Source: an uncultured Lachnospiraceae bacterium
GTDB taxonomy: Bacteria > Bacillota > Clostridia > Lachnospirales > Lachnospiraceae
Reading direction: 5' to 3'
Length of the DNA: 64,000 nt
NCBI GenBank assembly: GCA_910577955.1
Contig: CAJTNC010000001.1
Span: 263,562 to 327,561 of the forward strand
A program made the position numbers and the translations under genes. A model generated the notes under the pieces. That model worked only from the letters and a program-made list of their open reading frames with translations. It had not been told where the DNA came from and did no database searches. Below, piece by piece: positions 1 through 8,832 of this stretch; positions within the stretch are counted from its first letter, which is position 1, and the number at the start of each line of letters is the position of its first letter.

Positions 1-1442
1 ACGATGCCGAGGGATCTGCGCAGGTCGGCCTTCTTGATCTTGTTGATATTGATGCCGTCATAGCGGATCTTGCCGTCCTGAATATCGTAGAAACGGTTGA
101 TCAGGTTGGTGATCGTCGTCTTGCCCGCTCCGGTGCTGCCCACGAAAGCGATCTTCTGCCCCGGCGTCGCAAACATTTTGATATTGTGCAGCACGATCTT
201 ATCGTCGGTGTAGCCGAAGTCCACATCGTCAAAGACCACATCGCCGGTCAGTTCCGTGTAGGTGACGGTGCCGTCGGCCTGATGGGGATGTTTCCATGCC
301 CACATACCGGTGCGTTCTTTGCATTCCTCGATGTGGCCGTCCGGATCCTTCTTGGCTCGGACAAGAGTCACATAGCCTTCGTCTACCTCCGGCATTTCGT
401 CCATCAGCTTAAAAATACGATCGGCGCCGGCTAAAGCCATCACAACGGAGTTTAACTGTTGGCTGACCTGAGCGATAGGCTGGTTGAAATTCCTGTTGAG
501 GGTGAGGAAAGAGACCAACGTGCCGATGGTCAGTCCCATATTGCCGTTTAGGGCAAGCAGCGCGCCTGCTATGGCACAGACCACATAGCTGACATGGCCG
601 AGCTGAGCGCTTAAAGGCATCAGGATATTGGCAAATTTGTTGGCGTTGTTGGCGGAGTCTCTAAGACTGTTGTTGAGTTTCCTGAATTCGTCAAGACTCT
701 CCTCCTCGTGACAAAAGACCTTGACCACTTTCTGGCCTTCCATCATCTCTTCGATATAACCGTTGACCTTACCGATATCCTGCTGCTGCGCCATAAAGTA
801 TCGGCCGGACAGGGAGGCCACGTTGCGCGTCACAAGCATCATCACAGCCACCATAAACAGCGTGATAAGGGTGAGCGGAATATTCAGATAGATCATGCTG
901 ATCAGCACGCTGACTAAGGTGATCGCACTGGCGGCAAGCTGAGGTAGGCTTACGCCGATCAGCTGCCTGAGGGTATCTACATCGTTGGTGTAGACCGACA
1001 TAATGTCGCCGTGGGGGTGGGTGTCAAAATATTTGACAGGCAGGGACTCCATTTTCGTAAATAAAGTGACACGAATGTCATGCAAAGCCCCCTGACTGAC
1101 TCTTACCATGATCTGGTTGTAGGCCCAGGAACATAGAATACCGATGATGTATATACATGTCATCTTCATCAGCGCATTTTTCAGCGGACCGAAATCCGGC
1201 GAGGATACGCCGATCATCGGCGTGATGTAATCGTCGATCAATGTCTGGATAAACAGCGTTCCCTGAACAGTGGCCAGAGAGGAGCCGAGAATACAGATCA
1301 GCACGATAATGATCGGGAAAGCATATTTTCCCATCAGGAATTTTGTGAGGCGCTTCAGTAAAAGCCCCGGATTTTCCAGTTTGGGTCTTGGCCCGTGGCC
1401 GCCCCGTCCTCCGGGGCCGTGGACTGTTTTTGCATGTGCCAT
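1..1442 (-). CDS. ABC exporter half-transporter, C-terminus beyond the window edge
   Basis: This is a type I ABC exporter subunit with an N-terminal six-helix transmembrane domain and a C-terminal ATPase domain. About 480 residues are visible. A Gly/His/Pro-rich start is followed by the membrane domain, and the ATPase begins with a canonical Walker A (GSTGAGKTT, near residue 434). The signature motif, Walker B and H-loop lie outside the window. The start ATG overlaps the stop of the upstream gene (TAATG), so the two genes are co-transcribed and probably form a heterodimer. The partner at 1442-3271 has a degenerate ATPase site, so this subunit should supply the catalytic one. The substrate (drug, lipid or peptide) cannot be told from the sequence. 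Confidence 0.9.
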   Translation of the reverse strand, partial: MAHAKTVHGPGGRGGHGPRPKLENPGLLLKRLTKFLMGKYAFPIIIVLICILGSSLATVQGTLFIQTLIDDYITPMIGVSSPDFGPLKNALMKMTCIYIIGILCSWAYNQIMVRVSQGALHDIRVTLFTKMESLPVKYFDTHPHGDIMSVYTNDVDTLRQLIGVSLPQLAASAITLVSVLISMIYLNIPLTLITLFMVAVMMLVTRNVASLSGRYFMAQQQDIGKVNGYIEEMMEGQKVVKVFCHEEESLDEFRKLNNSLRDSANNANKFANILMPLSAQLGHVSYVVCAIAGALLALNGNMGLTIGTLVSFLTLNRNFNQPIAQVSQQLNSVVMALAGADRIFKLMDEMPEVDEGYVTLVRAKKDPDGHIEECKERTGMWAWKHPHQADGTVTYTELTGDVVFDDVDFGYTDDKIVLHNIKMFATPGQKIAFVGSTGAGKTTITNLINRFYDIQDGKIRYDGININKIKKADLRRSLGI

Positions 1443-3271
1443 TACAGAGTGCCTCCTTTCTGGTCGAAATCACCGCCGCCCTTTGTCTGGCTCTCGTAAA
1501 CCTCGCGGTAGATTGCGTTATTTTGCAGCAGATTTTCATGGGTGTCAAAGCCGTCTATCACGCCGTCCTCCAGAACAATGATGCGGTCCGCATCCTGAAT
1601 GCTGGAAATCCTTTGGGCGATGATAAACTTGGTGGTGTCCGGTATCTCTTCGCGGAAGGCCTTGCGGATGCGGGCATCCGTAGCCGTATCCACGGCGGAA
1701 GTCGAATCATCCAGAACAAGTATTTTCGGTTTCTTTAACAGAGCGCGGGCGATGCAGAGACGCTGCTTTTGGCCGCCGGACACGTTGGTGCCGCCCTGCT
1801 CGATGTATGTCTCGTATTTATCGGGAAACTGCTCGATGAATTCATCGGCGCAGGCCAGCTTGCAGACTCGGACGCAGTCTTCAAAGGAAGCGTTTTCGTC
1901 ACCCCAGCGCAGGTTTTCCAGAATCGTGCCCGAAAACAGGACATTTTTTTGAAGCACCACTGCCACTTCGTTTCTTAGGGTATCCAAATCGTACTCCCGG
2001 ACATCCCGTCCGCCCACTTTGACGCACCCTTGGGACACGTCGTAAAGTCTGCTGATCAGGTTGACGAGACTGGATTTTGCGGAGCCGGTGCCGCCGATGA
2101 TACCGATGGTCTCACCGGGGTGTACATGCAGGTGAACGTCGGTCAACACAAATTCGGCGGAAGAATCCTGCCGGTCTGCGGCGGGGGTTTCGGAAGGATC
2201 CGCTTTATCAGCCCTCTGCTTCTTTCCGGTATATTTCTTCATTTTAGGATAGGAGAAATATACATGCTCAAAATCCACGCTGCCGTCCGCAACTGTCGTC
2301 AGAGCGTTTTCGGGGCTCACAAGGTCCGGTTTTTCGTTTAATACCTCAACGACACGTCTGGCGCTTGCCGCAGCCAACGTAAGCATGACAAAGATCATGG
2401 AGAGCATCATCAGGCTCATCAAAATGGACATCACATAGGAAAACAGGGTGGTCAGTTCTCCGGTGGTGAGGCTTCCGGCGGTTATCATCCGGGCCGCAAG
2501 CCAAGACAGCGACAACATACAGGAATAGACTGCAAGCATCATTACGGGGCCGTTGTTGGCCACAACGGACTCCGCTCTCACGAACATCTTATAGATGCCG
2601 CCCGCCGCTGCTTTGAACTTTTCGTTTTCATGATCTTCCCGCACAAAAGCTTTGACAACACGGATCGCGGAAACGTTTTCCTGAATGCTGGCATTTAGGT
2701 CATCGTATTTCTCAAAGACTTCGTTGAAATATTTCATGGCCTTAGAGATGATGAAACCCAGCAAAACAACAAGGATCAACAGCGCTGCAACAAAGACCAT
2801 GCTCAGTCTGGCGCTGATGGAAAAAGCCATCACCAGAGAAAAGATCAGCATGAGCGGCGCTCTAAAACACATACGGATAACCATCTGGTATGCGTTCTGC
2901 AGGTTGGTCACATCCGTGGTGAGTCTGGTGATCAGACCGGCCGTGCTGAATTTATCGATATTGGAGAAAGAAAATTTTTGGATGTTGGTGTACATGGCGT
3001 CCCGCACATTGCAGGCAAAACCGGAAGACGCCTGTGCGGCGTATTTGCCGGCCAGTATCCCGAATATCAGACCTAAGAGGGCGAGGAGGAGCATATACGC
3101 GCCGTAGCGCAGAATATCATGCAGGCTCCCGGCCTGTATCCCTCTGTCGATCAGCAGTCCCATTGTTTTAGGAAGCAGAATATCCACAACCACTTCCAAC
3201 GCCATGAAAAAGGGCGTTAGAAGAGAAGGGAGCTTATATTGCTTCACCTGTGCAGCTAATGTTTTGATCAT
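1442..3271 (-). CDS. ABC exporter half-transporter with degenerate ATPase site
   Basis: This 609-residue protein has a transmembrane domain (about residues 15-310) and an ATPase domain (about 330-590), as in heterodimeric multidrug-type exporters. Walker A reads GGTGSAKSS (393-401), with Ala in place of the last Gly. The signature is VSGGQKQR (497-504). Walker B is followed by Asp instead of the catalytic Glu (LVLDDSTSAVD), and the H-loop has Gln instead of His (IIAQRIS). These changes mark the non-hydrolysing half of an asymmetric pair. A charged linker of about 30 residues (345-373) sits between the two domains. It is the first gene of a two-gene operon with the gene at 1-1442. The substrate is unknown. 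Confidence 0.92.
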   Translation of the reverse strand: MIKTLAAQVKQYKLPSLLTPFFMALEVVVDILLPKTMGLLIDRGIQAGSLHDILRYGAYMLLLALLGLIFGILAGKYAAQASSGFACNVRDAMYTNIQKFSFSNIDKFSTAGLITRLTTDVTNLQNAYQMVIRMCFRAPLMLIFSLVMAFSISARLSMVFVAALLILVVLLGFIISKAMKYFNEVFEKYDDLNASIQENVSAIRVVKAFVREDHENEKFKAAAGGIYKMFVRAESVVANNGPVMMLAVYSCMLSLSWLAARMITAGSLTTGELTTLFSYVMSILMSLMMLSMIFVMLTLAAASARRVVEVLNEKPDLVSPENALTTVADGSVDFEHVYFSYPKMKKYTGKKQRADKADPSETPAADRQDSSAEFVLTDVHLHVHPGETIGIIGGTGSAKSSLVNLISRLYDVSQGCVKVGGRDVREYDLDTLRNEVAVVLQKNVLFSGTILENLRWGDENASFEDCVRVCKLACADEFIEQFPDKYETYIEQGGTNVSGGQKQRLCIARALLKKPKILVLDDSTSAVDTATDARIRKAFREEIPDTTKFIIAQRISSIQDADRIIVLEDGVIDGFDTHENLLQNNAIYREVYESQTKGGGDFDQKGGTL

Positions 3272-3379
3272 AATGTCGCCTCGTTTCTGTTTTGAATCAC
3301 AATAAGCATAGTAAATTTGTGTCAGGTATATGCAGACAAAAAGAAAATGTGAACTATTTGATTTTTGGCAATTGTTGAC

Positions 3380-3407
3380 ATTTTAACACCATTTTGTGAT
3401 AAATCAA
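3380..3407 (-). promoter_or_regulatory. Putative promoter of the ABC exporter operon
   Basis: On the minus strand TTGATT (3407-3402) and TAAAAT (3385-3380) are separated by 16 bases. A transcript from here would have a leader of about 100 bases before the ATG at 3271. The rest of the 3272-3447 gap is AT-rich, and no stable hairpin was seen in it. The prediction rests on consensus match only. Confidence 0.45.
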
Positions 3408-3447
3408 TGAACAAAAGATAAAAAAATTATTGATTTTTTAAGAAATG

Positions 3448-4209
3448 CTAGACGGACAATTGTTTTTGCAGCACGTCCAGATCCTCGCCTCGAAGGTTAT
3501 TCAGAATAGCCTGCTGAATACGGGTCTTCACGGTGGAGGCGATCTCATTTGTGTTCATATTCATGTATTCGCTGTAGTACAGGGGGGGAAGAAAATGAAC
3601 TTCCGTCTCTATGGCGCCGAGATGGATCCCTTTTTCGCCAAATACTTTCCATGAATTGATAATGGCCACGGGAACAATGGGTGCCTTCGCTTTTTGGGCG
3701 CACTTAAAAGAGCCGCCTTTGAATTCGCAGACCATATTGCGGTTATCGGTGTAGCCGCCCTCCGGAAAGATCAGAAAATTTTTGTGGTCTTCTTTGAGTT
3801 CGCGGGCGATTTCTTTCATGATTTTCAGACCCTGTCTCATATCGTCGAGGACAAGGCGTTTGCTCTCCAAAAGGTCAAGGAACTGCGCGGTCAGCATTAC
3901 ATGGGAACGGGCCTCGTCCATCACGATGCTGAGGGGACGTTCATGGGCATCCACAATGCCCAGGGCATCGTATTTTCCCTGATGATTGGAATATAAAACA
4001 TAGCCGTTTTTTTCCGGCAGATTTTCAAGACCGCAGGCTTTGGTCGTAACTTTTCCGGTGTGCTGCATCGTATGAACGACCCACTTGGCGTAATCATAGC
4101 GCTCCTCAAGCGTATATCTGGCGGGGCGGTTTGCCTTGTAGCGCATAGTAGGTATTACATAAAAAGCGCGCCAACAGTTTAAAAGAATCACATAAAAAAA
4201 TCGAAACAT
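3448..4209 (-). CDS. plsC: 1-acyl-glycerol-3-phosphate acyltransferase family (PlsC-type)
   Basis: PlsC-type enzymes transfer a fatty acyl chain to lysophosphatidate at the membrane during phospholipid synthesis. This 253-residue protein has the NHX4D catalytic motif (His76 and Asp81, in NHQGKYD) and the FPEGG block at 148-152. The N-terminus is hydrophobic and fits membrane association. I chose the ATG at 4209 because an AGGGAGAG site precedes it. The reading frame stays open for 44 more codons, but those overlap the promoter and look non-coding. It diverges from glpK. Acyl acceptor specificity is inferred from the family only. Confidence 0.88.
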   Translation of the reverse strand: MFRFFYVILLNCWRAFYVIPTMRYKANRPARYTLEERYDYAKWVVHTMQHTGKVTTKACGLENLPEKNGYVLYSNHQGKYDALGIVDAHERPLSIVMDEARSHVMLTAQFLDLLESKRLVLDDMRQGLKIMKEIARELKEDHKNFLIFPEGGYTDNRNMVCEFKGGSFKCAQKAKAPIVPVAIINSWKVFGEKGIHLGAIETEVHFLPPLYYSEYMNMNTNEIASTVKTRIQQAILNNLRGEDLDVLQKQLSV

Positions 4210-4233
4210 GTTTGAATCTCTCCCTAAGAAGAT

Positions 4234-4262
4234 AGTATAATGAAAAAAGTGAGATTTGTCAA
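4234..4262 (-). promoter_or_regulatory. Promoter of plsC, consensus sigma-A type
   Basis: A perfect TTGACA (4262-4257 on the minus strand) and TATACT (4239-4234) are spaced by 17 bases, about 25 bases before the plsC start. Its -35 box shares bases with the -35 box of the opposing glpK promoter, so RNA polymerase should not occupy both at once. Confidence 0.8.
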
Positions 4263-4285
4263 AGATAGGAAATATGTGGTATACT
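4256..4285 (+). promoter_or_regulatory. Promoter of glpK, extended -10 type
   Basis: TTGTCA (4256-4261) and TATACT (4280-4285) are spaced by 18 bases, with a TG two bases before the -10 box (4277-4278). Transcription would start about 40 bases before the glpK ATG. The -35 box lies on top of the plsC -35 box on the other strand. Confidence 0.7.
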
Positions 4286-4329
4286 TCCCCTGTAAGAAAA
4301 TGGGGTAAAACGAAATGGGAGGGCGTCGG

Positions 4330-5844
4330 ATGGAACAACAAAATAACCGTATCGGGAATAAATATATCCTTGCGTTAGATCAGGGGACGACAAGTTCCCG
4401 CTGCATTTTATTTGATAAAAAAGGCAATATCTGCAGCATGGCCCAGAAGGAGTTTACACAGTATTATCCGAAACCGGGCTGGGTGGAGCATGATCCGATG
4501 GAAATATGGTCCTCGCAGCTGGCGGTAGCCACGGAAGCTATGGCGAGGCTTGGGGTGAAGGCGGCGGACGTGGAAGCCATCGGCATTACGAACCAGAGGG
4601 AGACGACGATCGTCTGGGATAAGGAGACGGGGCTTCCGGTCTATCATGCTATCGTGTGGCAGTGCCGTCGGACGGCGGACAGGATAGGGGAGCTGGTGAA
4701 GGAAGGGATCGACAAGACCGTGCGGGAAAAAACGGGTCTGATACCGGATGCCTACTTTGCCGCCAGCAAGATAGAGTGGATTCTGGAACATGTGGAAGGG
4801 GCGAGGGAAAAAGCGGAGGCAGGGAAGCTGCTGTTCGGAACGGTGGATACATGGCTGATCTGGCAGCTGACGAAGGGAAGCGTCCATGTGACGGATTACA
4901 CGAATGCCTCTCGGACGATGTTATTTAATATCCGTACCCTCACATGGGACGAAGAATTGCTCGAGCTGTTCCGTATTCCGAAAAGCATGCTGCCGGAGGT
5001 GAAACCTTCCAGTTGTATATATGGCTATACGGACGAACATTTGATGGGAGAGAGGATTCCCATTGCGGGCGCCGCGGGCGACCAGCAGGCGGCGCTGTTC
5101 GGTCAGTGCTGTTTTGAGGAGGGCGACGTAAAAAATACATACGGAACTGGCAGCTTTATTCTGATGAACACAGGGAAAAAGCCGATCGCCTCAAAGAACG
5201 GGCTGTTGACGACCATTGCGGCCGGCGGCGGAGAAGAGGCAGAGTATGCCCTGGAGGGAAGCGTTTTTGTGGCCGGAGCGTTGATCCAGTGGCTGCGGGA
5301 TGAACTGCGGCTGCTGCGCAGTGCGGCGGACTCGGAAGCCTACGCGAAAAAAGTGGAAGATACCGCCGGAATGTACATTGTGCCCGCTTTTACAGGGTTG
5401 GGAGCGCCCTACTGGAATTCCTATGCGAGAGGCACGGTGGTGGGCCTCACAAGGGGCTGCGGTAAAGAGCACTTTATCCGCGCGGCGTTGGAGGCGATCG
5501 CCTATCAGTCGGCGGACGTGATGCGCGCGATGGAGGAGGATGCGGGCGTGCGCCTGAAGAGCCTGAAAGTGGACGGCGGCGCCAGCGCGAATGATTTCCT
5601 GATGAAGTTTCAGGCGGATATTCTGGATACGGAGGTGGTCAGGCCGGAGTGTATTGAGACCACGGCGCTGGGGGCGGCGTATCTGGCGGGGCTGGCTACA
5701 GGTTACTGGAAAAGCAAAGAAGAGATCAGGGAAAACTGGCAGCAGGGGATGCGTTTTATGCCAAACATGGAGGCGGACAGACGGGAGAACTTGCTGAAAG
5801 GCTGGAAAAAGGCTGTGGAATGCGCGTTGTTTCAGGCCGAGTGA
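4330..5844 (+). CDS. glpK: Glycerol kinase
   Basis: GlpK phosphorylates glycerol to glycerol 3-phosphate with ATP in the cytoplasm. The 504-residue protein has the FGGY-kinase ATP-binding start ALDQGTTSSR (about 15-24), the ITNQRETT block, and a GTGSF loop. The length is typical. A His at residue 237 (in DEHLMGE, just before PIAGAAGDQQ) lies where Gram-positive glycerol kinases carry the histidine phosphorylated by HPr; this is inferred by comparing motifs from memory. I chose the start at 4330 because GGGAGGG lies 6 bases upstream; the in-frame ATG at 4315 would remove that site. No glycerol facilitator gene is adjacent. The product could feed the PlsC branch encoded next door. Confidence 0.97.
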   Translation: MEQQNNRIGNKYILALDQGTTSSRCILFDKKGNICSMAQKEFTQYYPKPGWVEHDPMEIWSSQLAVATEAMARLGVKAADVEAIGITNQRETTIVWDKETGLPVYHAIVWQCRRTADRIGELVKEGIDKTVREKTGLIPDAYFAASKIEWILEHVEGAREKAEAGKLLFGTVDTWLIWQLTKGSVHVTDYTNASRTMLFNIRTLTWDEELLELFRIPKSMLPEVKPSSCIYGYTDEHLMGERIPIAGAAGDQQAALFGQCCFEEGDVKNTYGTGSFILMNTGKKPIASKNGLLTTIAAGGGEEAEYALEGSVFVAGALIQWLRDELRLLRSAADSEAYAKKVEDTAGMYIVPAFTGLGAPYWNSYARGTVVGLTRGCGKEHFIRAALEAIAYQSADVMRAMEEDAGVRLKSLKVDGGASANDFLMKFQADILDTEVVRPECIETTALGAAYLAGLATGYWKSKEEIRENWQQGMRFMPNMEADRRENLLKGWKKAVECALFQAE

Positions 5845-5876
5845 CACACATAAAAGGCGAAAGCGGGGAATATAAT

Positions 5877-7064
5877 ATGCTGGTACAAAAATATAAAGAT
5901 ATGTTGGGAAACAAATCAGTGATTCGAACTCTTTCGGAGTTTGCGGCGGCGAGGGGGAAGGAGATAGGTTATGAGAACGTGTTTGACTACAGTCTGGGAA
6001 ACCCTTCCGTTCCCGTTCCGGGAGAGTTTACGGAGGCGATGATCAGACTGCTTCAGGAAAAAGATTCCGCGGAGCTGCACGGCTACAGTCCCAGCCTCGG
6101 CATATATTCCGTGAGAGAAAAGATCGCGGAATCTTTGAAAAGCCGGTTTGGGCTGCCATATAAAGCGGAACATATTTTTCCCACTTCCGGGGCGGCGGGA
6201 GCTATCGCCCACGCGGTGCGGTGCGTGTCTGAACCTGGGGATGAAATACTGACGTTTGCGCCCTACTTTCCGGAGTATGGCCCTTATGTCAACCTGACCG
6301 GGGCGGAATTAAAAGTGGTCCCTGCAGACAGGGAGAAGTTTCAGATCAATTTTGAGGTGTTTTGCCAAATGATCTCCGAAAAGACGGCTGCGGTGCTGAT
6401 CAACACGCCGAACAATCCTTCCGGTGCGGTATATTCCGAGGAGACGCTTAAAAAGCTGGCGGAGGTGCTTTGGGAAAAATCTAAGGAGTACGGACAAAAG
6501 ATTTACCTGATCTCAGACGAACCCTACCGTGAGATCATTTTCGGAGGGATAAAGGCGCCCTATGTGGCAAAGTATTATGCGGATACTTTAACTTGTTATT
6601 CGTTCTCAAAGTCTTTGTCCCTGCCGGGAGAACGTATCGGCTATGTGGCGGTAAATCCGGCGTGCGGGGAGGCGGAAACTATTGTGCAGATGTGCGCGCA
6701 GATTTCCAGAGGCATCGGCCATAACTGTCCGTCCTCCATTATACAGCTTGCGGTGGCGGAGACTATCGAACTGACTTCGGATCTCTCGGTCTACGAGACA
6801 AATATGAACATTTTGCACAGGGAACTGACGGATCTGGGTTTTGTCTGCACAAGGCCGGGGGGAACATTCTATATTTTCCCGAAAGCGTTGGAGGAGGATG
6901 CCGTGGCATTCTGCAATAAAGCGCTGCAGTATGATCTGGTACTGGTGCCGGGCGACGGTTTCGGATGTCCGGGCTTTTTCCGTATGGCGTACTGTATTGA
7001 CACGGAAAAAGTGGAGAGATCTCTGCCGGCACTCAGAAAATTCGTGGAGAGCGAATATAGATAA
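5877..7064 (+). CDS. PLP-dependent class I/II aminotransferase
   Basis: This 395-residue aspartate-aminotransferase-fold enzyme transfers an amino group between an amino acid and a keto acid. Visible motifs are the NTPNNPSG substrate/cofactor block, the ISDEPYREI Asp/Tyr pair, and the PLP-binding Lys245 in SFSKSLSLPGERIGY. The start at 5877 follows a GGGGAA site. An upstream in-frame ATG at 5820 lies inside glpK and is less likely. It follows glpK by 32 bases, so it is probably co-transcribed. Motifs do not define the substrate. Confidence 0.92.
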   Translation: MLVQKYKDMLGNKSVIRTLSEFAAARGKEIGYENVFDYSLGNPSVPVPGEFTEAMIRLLQEKDSAELHGYSPSLGIYSVREKIAESLKSRFGLPYKAEHIFPTSGAAGAIAHAVRCVSEPGDEILTFAPYFPEYGPYVNLTGAELKVVPADREKFQINFEVFCQMISEKTAAVLINTPNNPSGAVYSEETLKKLAEVLWEKSKEYGQKIYLISDEPYREIIFGGIKAPYVAKYYADTLTCYSFSKSLSLPGERIGYVAVNPACGEAETIVQMCAQISRGIGHNCPSSIIQLAVAETIELTSDLSVYETNMNILHRELTDLGFVCTRPGGTFYIFPKALEEDAVAFCNKALQYDLVLVPGDGFGCPGFFRMAYCIDTEKVERSLPALRKFVESEYR

Positions 7065-7138
7065 TTGTAAAAACAAACGGGAATTTCAACCGGTTCGGAA
7101 GCCCTATTTTTTACGGATGTGAAAGGAGTAATAACAAC

Positions 7139-7966
7139 ATGTTGGATATTTTAAAAGCCGTCCTTTTCGGCATAGTGGAAGGTATTACAGAGTGGCTGCC
7201 CATCAGCAGCACAGGCCACATGATCTTAGTGGAAGAATTTGTGAAGATGAACGTATCGGAAGAATTCTGGAGCCTGTTTTTGGTGGTGATCCAGTTGGGC
7301 GCCATAATGGCGGTGGTACTGTTATTCTGGAACAAGATATGGCCTTTTGGCAGAAAGAAAAAAAGCGGCAGATTCTATGTGAAGACGGACATTATCATGC
7401 TGTGGTTCAAGATACTTGCAGCCTGCGTGCCTGCGGCAATTGTCGGGATACTGTTTGATGATAAGCTGGATGAACTTTTTTATCATCCGTGGTGTGTGGC
7501 CATTGCGCTGATCGTGTTCGGCATAGCATTTATCATCATAGAAAACAGAAATAAAAACAGTACGCCGAAGATCACCGCGCTTAAGGATATCACGTTTCAG
7601 ACAGCTGCGTTAATAGGCTTATTCCAGCTGATCGCGGCAGTTTTTCCGGGGACGTCCCGCTCCGGTGCGACTATCGTGGGAGCGCTTTTGATCGGCGTTT
7701 CAAGAACTGTGGCGGCGGAATTTACGTTCTTTTTGGCAATTCCGGTGATGTTCGGGGCGAGCCTGTTGAAAGTTGTAAAGTTTGGGCTTGCGTTCACAGG
7801 AACCGAACTGGTTTTGCTGGTGGTTGGTATGGTTGTGGCATTTTTAGTGTCGATGTCCGTGATCCGCTTTTTGATGGGGTATATCAGGAAACATGATTTC
7901 AAGGTGTTCGGATATTACCGAATTGCCCTCGGAGCGGTTGTTTTACTGTATTTTGCGTTAAAATAA
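7139..7966 (+). CDS. uppP: Undecaprenyl-diphosphatase UppP (BacA family)
   Basis: UppP removes a phosphate from undecaprenyl pyrophosphate at the membrane, which recycles the lipid carrier for cell wall synthesis and gives some bacitracin tolerance. The 275-residue protein is highly hydrophobic and has both family signatures: EGITEWLPISSTGH (about 14-27) and PGTSRSGAT (170-178). A GAAAGGAG site precedes the ATG. It ends just before a new promoter, so it probably closes the glpK transcript or is transcribed alone. Confidence 0.97.
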   Translation: MLDILKAVLFGIVEGITEWLPISSTGHMILVEEFVKMNVSEEFWSLFLVVIQLGAIMAVVLLFWNKIWPFGRKKKSGRFYVKTDIIMLWFKILAACVPAAIVGILFDDKLDELFYHPWCVAIALIVFGIAFIIIENRNKNSTPKITALKDITFQTAALIGLFQLIAAVFPGTSRSGATIVGALLIGVSRTVAAEFTFFLAIPVMFGASLLKVVKFGLAFTGTELVLLVVGMVVAFLVSMSVIRFLMGYIRKHDFKVFGYYRIALGAVVLLYFALK

Positions 7967-7968
7967 AG

Positions 7969-7997
7969 TTGACAAAATATGGATGCGGGTATAGAAT
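7969..7997 (+). promoter_or_regulatory. Promoter of the H1-like gene
   Basis: A perfect TTGACA (7969-7974) and TAGAAT (7992-7997) are spaced by 17 bases. The leader of about 90 bases is GC-rich (around 8030-8060) and could fold locally. Confidence 0.75.
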
Positions 7998-8094
7998 CAG
8001 AACGGTGTGGAAATTTGAGAGGCGGCTTACGGCGCGCGCCGGCCACGGGGCCGTTGCAGTAAAAGACGGAAAGGGCGCAGGAATGAGGTAGATT

Positions 8095-8571
8095 ATGGAA
8101 GAGAAGAAACGGACGACAGCAGGGGAAAAAAAGACAGCATTGAAAGAGACAGCAAAAGAGACAGCAAAAGATACAGTTAAAAAAGTTGAGAAAGCGGCGG
8201 CTAAGGTAGAAAAGGCAGTGGAGCCCGCCGTAAAAAAGGTGGAGGAAAAAGCGGCGCCGGCTGCACAGGCAGTGAAGAAAGAGACAACAAAGGCAGCAGC
8301 AAAAGCGAAAACAGCGGTAAAGAAGACCGCTGCAAAAGCGGGGACAGCAAAGAGAGGCCCGAAGAAAGAAGCAGAAGCGATTGTCAGCGTGCAGTTTTCC
8401 GGCAAGTCTTACACGACTCAGGAACTTGTAGCGATCGCGAAAGACGTATGGAAATACGATCTGAAGCAGAAAGCTTCCGATTTCAAGAGCGTAGAGCTCT
8501 ATGTAAAGCCCGAGGAGAATCAGGCTTACTATGTAATCAACGGCGAGTATACAGGAAGCTTCTTTATCTAA
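8095..8571 (+). CDS. Histone H1-like Lys/Ala-rich protein with conserved C-terminal domain (probably DUF6465)
   Basis: The 158-residue protein has two parts. Residues 1-100 are almost entirely Lys, Ala, Glu, Thr and Val in short repeats such as AKET and VEKA, like the tails of bacterial H1-type DNA-binding proteins. Residues 105-158 form an ordinary globular segment ending in YVINGEYTGSFFI, which I recall as the Lachnospiraceae DUF6465 family. The tail is strongly basic overall and could bind nucleic acid or polyphosphate; this is inference. It has its own promoter and terminator, so it is a single-gene unit. The function is not established. Confidence 0.85.
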   Translation: MEEKKRTTAGEKKTALKETAKETAKDTVKKVEKAAAKVEKAVEPAVKKVEEKAAPAAQAVKKETTKAAAKAKTAVKKTAAKAGTAKRGPKKEAEAIVSVQFSGKSYTTQELVAIAKDVWKYDLKQKASDFKSVELYVKPEENQAYYVINGEYTGSFFI

Positions 8572-8638
8572 ATCGAAAGAACAGAAAATGTAATTTCGGA
8601 GTAAAATCAAACTGACAGGGTATCATAAGAATGAAATG

Positions 8639-8683
8639 AAAAGTGTAAGTTGTTCCATTTGGAGTGGAGCGCTTACACTTTTT
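8639..8683 (+). terminator. Rho-independent terminator after the H1-like gene
   Basis: An 11-bp stem pairs AAAAGTGTAAG (8639-8649) with CTTACACTTTT (8672-8682), and the T-run continues to 8683. The A-run on the 5' side means it may also stop transcription from the right. Confidence 0.85.
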
Positions 8684-8741
8684 CGTTTCCCGAAACCTTG
8701 TCGGGGCTCTCTGTTTCGGGAAATGCGGGGGACAGAAATAA

Positions 8742-8770
8742 TTGCTCCGCAAATAAAAGCGTGCTACAAT
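8742..8770 (+). promoter_or_regulatory. Promoter of the sensor operon
   Basis: TTGCTC (8742-8747) and TACAAT (8765-8770) are spaced by 17 bases, about 60 bases before the response regulator start. The remainder of the 8572-8832 gap holds the preceding terminator and nothing else that I recognise. Confidence 0.6.
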
Positions 8771-8832
8771 AAATACAGAATTTTAAAGAGTTTTAGGTAT
8801 AAAAAGGGGAGGTCTGACCGGAGAGGAGTCAC

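Noticed and set aside
4210..4341. N-terminal extension of the PlsC-type protein
   Set aside because: It covers both promoters of the divergent region, and its Phe/His-rich sequence does not resemble the family.
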